NCBI RefSeq assembly: GCF_900099655.1
Contig: NZ_FNDC01000003.1
Coordinates: 1-64,000 of the forward strand
Origin: Planococcus glaciei
GTDB taxonomy: Bacteria > Bacillota > Bacilli > Bacillales_A > Planococcaceae
Length of the DNA stretch: 64,000 bases
Reading direction: 5' to 3'
Under the pieces are notes generated by a model that worked only from the letters and a program-made list of their open reading frames with translations, had not been told where the DNA came from and did not search any database. A program made the position numbers and the translations under genes. Below, in pieces: positions 59,910-64,000 of this stretch; position 1 is the first letter of the stretch, and the number at the start of each line of letters is the position of its first letter.

Positions 59910-61247
59910 TTGGACAGTATACTCATATTGAATTTGTTTTTGGTAGTTTTGTTAATTGCTTTAACCGCTTTGTTTGTCGGATCTGAATTCTCGATCATCC
60001 GTGTGCGGACATCCCGCATCGATCAGCTGATTTCGGAAGGCAGCAAAAACGCGATAAAGACGAAGAAAATTTCAGATAACCTGGATTATTATTTATCGGC
60101 GTGCCAGCTCGGCATTACGGTAACTGCGCTCGGACTCGGTTGGCTTGGTGAACCGACGGTCGAACGCATGCTGCACCCGCTGCTGGACAGTTTTGGTGTC
60201 GGTGATCCAACTGCATCCATTCTTTCGTTCACCATCGCCTTTGTTGCCATTACGTATTTCCATGTGGTTCTGGGCGAACTGGCACCGAAAACTTTGGCTA
60301 TTCAGTACGCTGAGAAAATGGCGTTGTTCCTGTCTGGCCCACTGATTCTTTTCGGCAAAATCATGAACCCGTTTATTTGGTTAATGAATGGTTCTGCCCG
60401 CCTCTTGCTCCGCATGTTCGGCATTGAACCTGCAGACCATGAACAGGCCCATTCAGAGGAAGAGCTGAAAATCATCATGACGCAAAGTTATCAAAGCGGT
60501 GAAATCAATCAAACCGAATTATCGTATATGCAGAACATCTTTTCGTTTGATGAACGCTGTGCTAAAGACATCATGATTCCCCGCACTCAAATGGAGTCCA
60601 TTTCACTTGAAATGACGCATAACGATCTGATGGAAATTGTGCGCGAACACGAATATACCCGTTATCCGATTACGGAGAACGGAGACAAAGACAATATTAT
60701 TGGGTTTATCAATGTAAAAGAAATGCTGACTAATTACACCTTCACGGAAGACTTGCGAGAAAGCCTTGCGGTCCATGACATTCCTTTTGTTATGGAGGCA
60801 GCGCCTATCCAAGACGTTTTACGGACCATGCAGAAAGAACGCGTCCACATGGCCATTGTCATCGATGAATACGGAGGCACTTCCGGCGTCATTACGATGG
60901 AAGACATTCTCGAAGAAATCGTCGGTGAAATCCGCGATGAATTTGATGATGACGAACGCGATGAAATCAAAGCCTTGGACACTTTCAATTATCTGCTCAA
61001 TGGCCGCGTCCTCCTATCCGATCTTGAAGATCGGTTTGCCATCACTTTCGATGACAGCGAAGACGTCGATACGATTGGCGGATGGGTCCAACTGAAGAAC
61101 ATCGACATCCACGAAGGCGAATCAATCGACATGCCGAATCATACCGTGACAGTGAAAGAAATGGAAAATCACCAGATCATCACCGTCCTGTTGAGCCGGA
61201 AAGAAGCGATTGAAAAAACTCAAGACGATCTTGAAATTGCTGAATAA
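59910..61247 (+). CDS. CNNM/CorC-family hemolysin-like protein with CBS domains
   Basis: This 445-aa membrane protein has a CNNM (DUF21) domain with three or four helices (residues 1-190: SILILNLFLVVLLIALTALFVGSEFSIIRVR; VLGELAPKTLAI). A CBS pair follows (CAKDIMIPRTQMESIS to GVITMEDILEEIVGEI), then the CorC_HlyC C-terminal domain (DTIGGWVQLKNIDIHEG). Members are linked to Mg2+ or other cation transport. I place the start at TTG 59910, six bases behind CGGAGG; the ATG at 59871 has no ribosome binding site. Confidence 0.92.
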   Translation: MDSILILNLFLVVLLIALTALFVGSEFSIIRVRTSRIDQLISEGSKNAIKTKKISDNLDYYLSACQLGITVTALGLGWLGEPTVERMLHPLLDSFGVGDPTASILSFTIAFVAITYFHVVLGELAPKTLAIQYAEKMALFLSGPLILFGKIMNPFIWLMNGSARLLLRMFGIEPADHEQAHSEEELKIIMTQSYQSGEINQTELSYMQNIFSFDERCAKDIMIPRTQMESISLEMTHNDLMEIVREHEYTRYPITENGDKDNIIGFINVKEMLTNYTFTEDLRESLAVHDIPFVMEAAPIQDVLRTMQKERVHMAIVIDEYGGTSGVITMEDILEEIVGEIRDEFDDDERDEIKALDTFNYLLNGRVLLSDLEDRFAITFDDSEDVDTIGGWVQLKNIDIHEGESIDMPNHTVTVKEMENHQIITVLLSRKEAIEKTQDDLEIAE

Positions 61248-61255
61248 AGACGTAG

Positions 61256-61290
61256 AACACCCCCTACTTGGAAAAGTAGGGGGTGTTTTC
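61256..61290. terminator. Bidirectional terminator
   Basis: AACACCCCCTACT pairs with AGTAGGGGGTGTT, followed by TTTC, between convergent genes. Confidence 0.88.
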
Positions 61291-61295
61291 ATTTG

Positions 61296-62228
61296 CTATT
61301 CTTTTTTATCGATCAACGACTTCTCGTATTCGAATTTTTTCATCAGCATTTCACCAGAGTAGCCTTCTTCAATAAGGCGTGCCAATATATCTTTTGAGTC
61401 GTCGTCTGACGGTTCCGGCATATCGGCGGTGTCGATTTCCACTACATTGTCTTCGTTGCGGATCCAGTCGGAAAAGCTGCCCGTATACAAGCGAAGCGAT
61501 TCGTGGCCCTTTTCGGCAAGTATGGCATACAATCCGGCTGCTGAAACGCCGCTGCCGCAGTAAACAACAGCTGGTTCGTTTTTGTGCAGGACTGACGAAA
61601 AATCGGCGTCTTCGATAAACTGCTTGTTTTTGACCAATTGCTCCAAATCGAAGTTGTGGGCTCCAGGAATGCGTCCCGCTACCGGATCAATCGGTTCTTC
61701 AATGCCGGCAAAGCGTTTGGGTGAACGGGCATCCACCAAAACCCCCAGCTCTTTGCCGTCAATAATATTTTTGACATCCTCCTGGTCCGCATAAATCGAC
61801 TCATTAAACTTCAATTCCGGATTGCTCGGTGGATATTCAGGGAGTTCATTTGAAACGCGAATCCCTTGTTTTTTCAATGATTCAAAGCCCAGTTTGCTGA
61901 TATACGCCTTTTCAAATCCGGCATATTTCAACAGCCACCACGCTCGGGCAGCAAAAGCGGTGCCGCCCTGGTCATAGACGACAACCTCGTCTTCCGGGGA
62001 TAGCCCGCTCTTTTTGATCAGTTCGGCCACTTGTTCTTTTGAAGGCATGGGGTGGCGCCCTGCATTCGACGCCATATCCGAAAGGTCATTGTTTAAATCC
62101 CAGTGGATCGCGCCTTCCACATGTTCTTGCGCATATTGCTCGCGTCCCGTTTCCGGTTGATGCAAATCGAATCTCGCATCAATCCATCTGTATTTCTCTG
62201 TATCCGTTGTTTTGATAAAAACTGTCAT
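61296..62228 (-). CDS. Sulfurtransferase (two rhodanese domains)
   Basis: This 310-aa protein has two rhodanese domains: an inactive N-terminal one (about residues 12-130, VVVYDQGGTAFAARAWWLLKYAG) and an active C-terminal one with the catalytic cysteine in VVYCGSGVSAAGLYA near 224. It resembles thiosulfate or 3-mercaptopyruvate sulfurtransferases. A short extension after the second domain (DILARLIEEGYSGEMLMKKF) is unusual. ATG 62228 lies three bases behind the dynamin-gene stop, so they share a transcript. Confidence 0.93.
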   Translation of the reverse strand: MTVFIKTTDTEKYRWIDARFDLHQPETGREQYAQEHVEGAIHWDLNNDLSDMASNAGRHPMPSKEQVAELIKKSGLSPEDEVVVYDQGGTAFAARAWWLLKYAGFEKAYISKLGFESLKKQGIRVSNELPEYPPSNPELKFNESIYADQEDVKNIIDGKELGVLVDARSPKRFAGIEEPIDPVAGRIPGAHNFDLEQLVKNKQFIEDADFSSVLHKNEPAVVYCGSGVSAAGLYAILAEKGHESLRLYTGSFSDWIRNEDNVVEIDTADMPEPSDDDSKDILARLIEEGYSGEMLMKKFEYEKSLIDKKE

Positions 62229-62231
62229 TGC

Positions 62232-64000
62232 TTACACCCTTTCAGCGATCAGATTAGAAAATAGGTTTTTCCATTCCTTCAGTTTTTCTTCTTGTTGAAG
62301 CAGTGTACGCTCGGATTCAATTTGATCTACAGCCTGTCTTAAAATATGCTGGCGAAGGCCTTCTGCTTCCTGGTCGACCCAAGTGTCCGCCCATTCGCCG
62401 AGTTCCGCTTTTTCCTTGTCCAAATACTTTAAAGCATCCGGCTCCATCAAAGCCTGCAAGGCATCACGAAGTTTTTCTTTTTCGTTTTTCTCGAAAAAGC
62501 TTCGGTTGTTTTTATAATAGGATTTTACTGACGAATAATCGCTGCCCGTGAATGGCCGGTCCACTTCAACCGCTGCTGCTTCTTCCACTTCATAAGGCGT
62601 GAATGAGAAATCAGGATTCATCTCGCGCAATTTAGCGGTGTCTTCTTTAAAACGCGCCGCAATTTTTTTCTCGATAAACTGCGATAACCGGAAATTCGTC
62701 ACGCGCAGTTCCTGCTGGAAATCAAATGCCGTCATATCGGCAATTTCCTGCAAAGCCGCGTCAAGCGCTTGCTGCGCCGGCTTGTTTGAAAAGACCGAAG
62801 GATTGAATGCTTCTTTAAAGAAGTCATTAAAGCGGTAAAACACCCGCTGATTCACATAATACAGCAATTCGTCGAGTTCTTGCAAAGCTTCACGGGACAA
62901 GATGGCCGCTGGCGACGTGCTGAACAAAATGCGCAGCTGCTGTTCAAGCCGCTTCAGTTCTTCCAGGCGTTCGTCTTTGCGCAGCAGGTTCCTCTCGGTC
63001 TGTGCAATGAGTGCGCGGAACCGGTCAACCGTTTTCTGTTCTTCTTCTGCAAGCGACTGGACCGCCATGCCTTTTAATTCATCTTTCAAGAAATGCTGGA
63101 ACGCCGTTTCAAATTCCGGCATACCTGAGGTTTCGCGGTCGCGAAGCGCCATCAAACTTGAAACCCCGTACAGTCTTGGAAAACGGATGCCAAAGCGCAG
63201 CAATTCATCCTGCACGTATTGGACGACCGCCTCTTTTTCCTGTTCGTTGTTCGCCAAATCAATCGCGTTGACGACGAAGAACATTTTATCCATTTCGAAG
63301 GCGTCTTTCACCCGGCCCAGCTGAATCAAAAATTCCCGGTCGGCACGGGCGAACGCGTGGTTGTAATACGTGATAAACAAAATCGCATCGGCATTCCGGA
63401 TGTATTCGAACGCAACATTCGTATGGCGCGCATTGATGGAATCCGCTCCCGGTGTATCGACAAGCGTCACGCCGCTGCGCGTCAATTCGCAATCGTAATA
63501 GAAATCGATTTCATCGACAAAGCAGCTTCGTTCTTCTTTTGCTACATATAACCCGAATTCTTCCCGGTCCGTCCGAACCGTTTTGCCAAGTTCATTTTTA
63601 AAATGCGGGTAGCCTTTTCGGAAAGCGTTAATGAACGATTTGTGCACTTGCTGCTCGGTTTCTTCGTTTACCGGCAGATTGGCCGATTTGTCATAAGCCT
63701 CTTCCAGCGAGCTGACGGCAGCGCCAAGCACCTGGAAGGAATTTTGGACGTCTTCTGTCATTTGCGAGACGGTTTTCAGCCGGACATCCGCTGTTTCATG
63801 CGGATGGTCTTTGCTGACAGGACGGATCCGGTTGATTGTCGCCGTTGTCGGATTCGGAGATACCGGCAGCACCGTTTCGCCCATTAACGCATTGGAAAAT
63901 GACGATTTCCCGGCGCTGAATGCCCCGAATAAGGCAATCGTAAATTCCTGGTTTTCGAGTCTTGCCGCTTTCCGCTTCAAGTACTCGGCCGTTTCGGCAA
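62232..64000 (-). CDS. dynA: Bacterial dynamin (DynA/YpbR-like), C-terminal GTPase module, partial
   Basis: The frame runs past the right edge, so only the C-terminal 589 codons are present. A dynamin GTPase is visible: G1 GAFSAGKSSFSN, G2 TTATINRI, G3 LVDTPGADS and G4 VVNAIDLA, followed by long helical stalk segments and a hydrophobic-poor tail. In B. subtilis DynA, two such modules are fused in one chain of about 1190 aa and act in membrane fusion and protection; this piece fits the second module. No start is assigned because the upstream residues (ETAEYLKRKAARLENQEF) continue the frame. Confidence 0.88.
   Translation of the reverse strand, partial: AETAEYLKRKAARLENQEFTIALFGAFSAGKSSFSNALMGETVLPVSPNPTTATINRIRPVSKDHPHETADVRLKTVSQMTEDVQNSFQVLGAAVSSLEEAYDKSANLPVNEETEQQVHKSFINAFRKGYPHFKNELGKTVRTDREEFGLYVAKEERSCFVDEIDFYYDCELTRSGVTLVDTPGADSINARHTNVAFEYIRNADAILFITYYNHAFARADREFLIQLGRVKDAFEMDKMFFVVNAIDLANNEQEKEAVVQYVQDELLRFGIRFPRLYGVSSLMALRDRETSGMPEFETAFQHFLKDELKGMAVQSLAEEEQKTVDRFRALIAQTERNLLRKDERLEELKRLEQQLRILFSTSPAAILSREALQELDELLYYVNQRVFYRFNDFFKEAFNPSVFSNKPAQQALDAALQEIADMTAFDFQQELRVTNFRLSQFIEKKIAARFKEDTAKLREMNPDFSFTPYEVEEAAAVEVDRPFTGSDYSSVKSYYKNNRSFFEKNEKEKLRDALQALMEPDALKYLDKEKAELGEWADTWVDQEAEGLRQHILRQAVDQIESERTLLQQEEKLKEWKNLFSNLIAERV

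Overview
The window comes from a low-to-mid GC Firmicute of the Bacillales, most likely a member of the Planococcaceae (Planococcus/Planomicrobium/Sporosarcina-like). The reasons are AGGAGG-type ribosome binding sites, frequent GTG and TTG starts, intrinsic terminators with U-tracts, a diaminopimelate pathway gene, and many gene pairs arranged as in Bacillus subtilis (xpaC-yaaN, odhA-odhB, ypmR-ypmS, msrA-msrB, thyA-dfrA, ypjP, ypiP-yphP, ypdP-ypdQ, csoR-copZ-copA, hxlA-hxlB). It is chromosomal housekeeping sequence. I see no prophage, CRISPR array, tRNA or rRNA.

Layout. 1-349 is the 5' end of a group IIC intron on the minus strand, sitting just behind the terminator of a DUF1232 gene. 1-5.5 kb holds two tandem secreted thermolysin-like proteases, a cold-shock gene with a long structured leader, and a DUF1033 gene. 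5.6-12 kb holds xpaC-telA, a MoxR ATPase/vWA pair, a small DUF6501-like gene and a DedA membrane protein. 12.4-16.6 kb is odhAB (2-oxoglutarate dehydrogenase E1 and E2) with its own promoter and an upstream cre-like site. 17-24.4 kb holds dapF, a murG paralogue, a MATE transporter, a COG0523 GTPase, a CtpA/B protease and deoD. 24.5-32.6 kb is a long minus-strand run: yozE, msrB, msrA, ypmS, ypmR, degV, an acyltransferase, dfrA, thyA, ypjP, ypiP and brxA.

32.8-44 kb is looser. It contains a YolD-like gene, a gene-poor 33.2-34 kb stretch with a possible structured RNA and a 42-aa membrane peptide, a decayed gene at 34.9-35.3 kb, cvfC, an ABC-F ATPase, an HD hydrolase, a second cold-shock gene, and a preQ1-I riboswitch in front of a queuosine-precursor transporter/RNase H pair. 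It ends with small membrane proteins and a PQQ-type sugar dehydrogenase lipoprotein followed by a MITE-like element. 44.6-51 kb holds GNAT, S66 peptidase, an NAD(P)-binding protein, hxlR, a HAD phosphatase, hxlB and hxlA (RuMP-type formaldehyde fixation), and a divergent gene behind a sigma-B-type promoter. 51.4-55.1 kb is a copper module: copA, copZ, csoR and a DUF1541 lipoprotein, with three CsoR-like sites. 55.4-64 kb holds a cupin, a nucleotidyltransferase, AIM24, an amidohydrolase, a CNNM/CorC protein, a sulfurtransferase and the C-terminal part of a bacterial dynamin cut by the window edge.

The most notable non-gene signal is a family of long hairpin repeats (10857-11094 and 12077-12404). 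They start at the stop codons of two minus-strand genes and lie before the intrinsic terminators, so they should be transcribed as 3' UTRs. Copies differ in sequence but keep their pairing, which points to selection on RNA structure.
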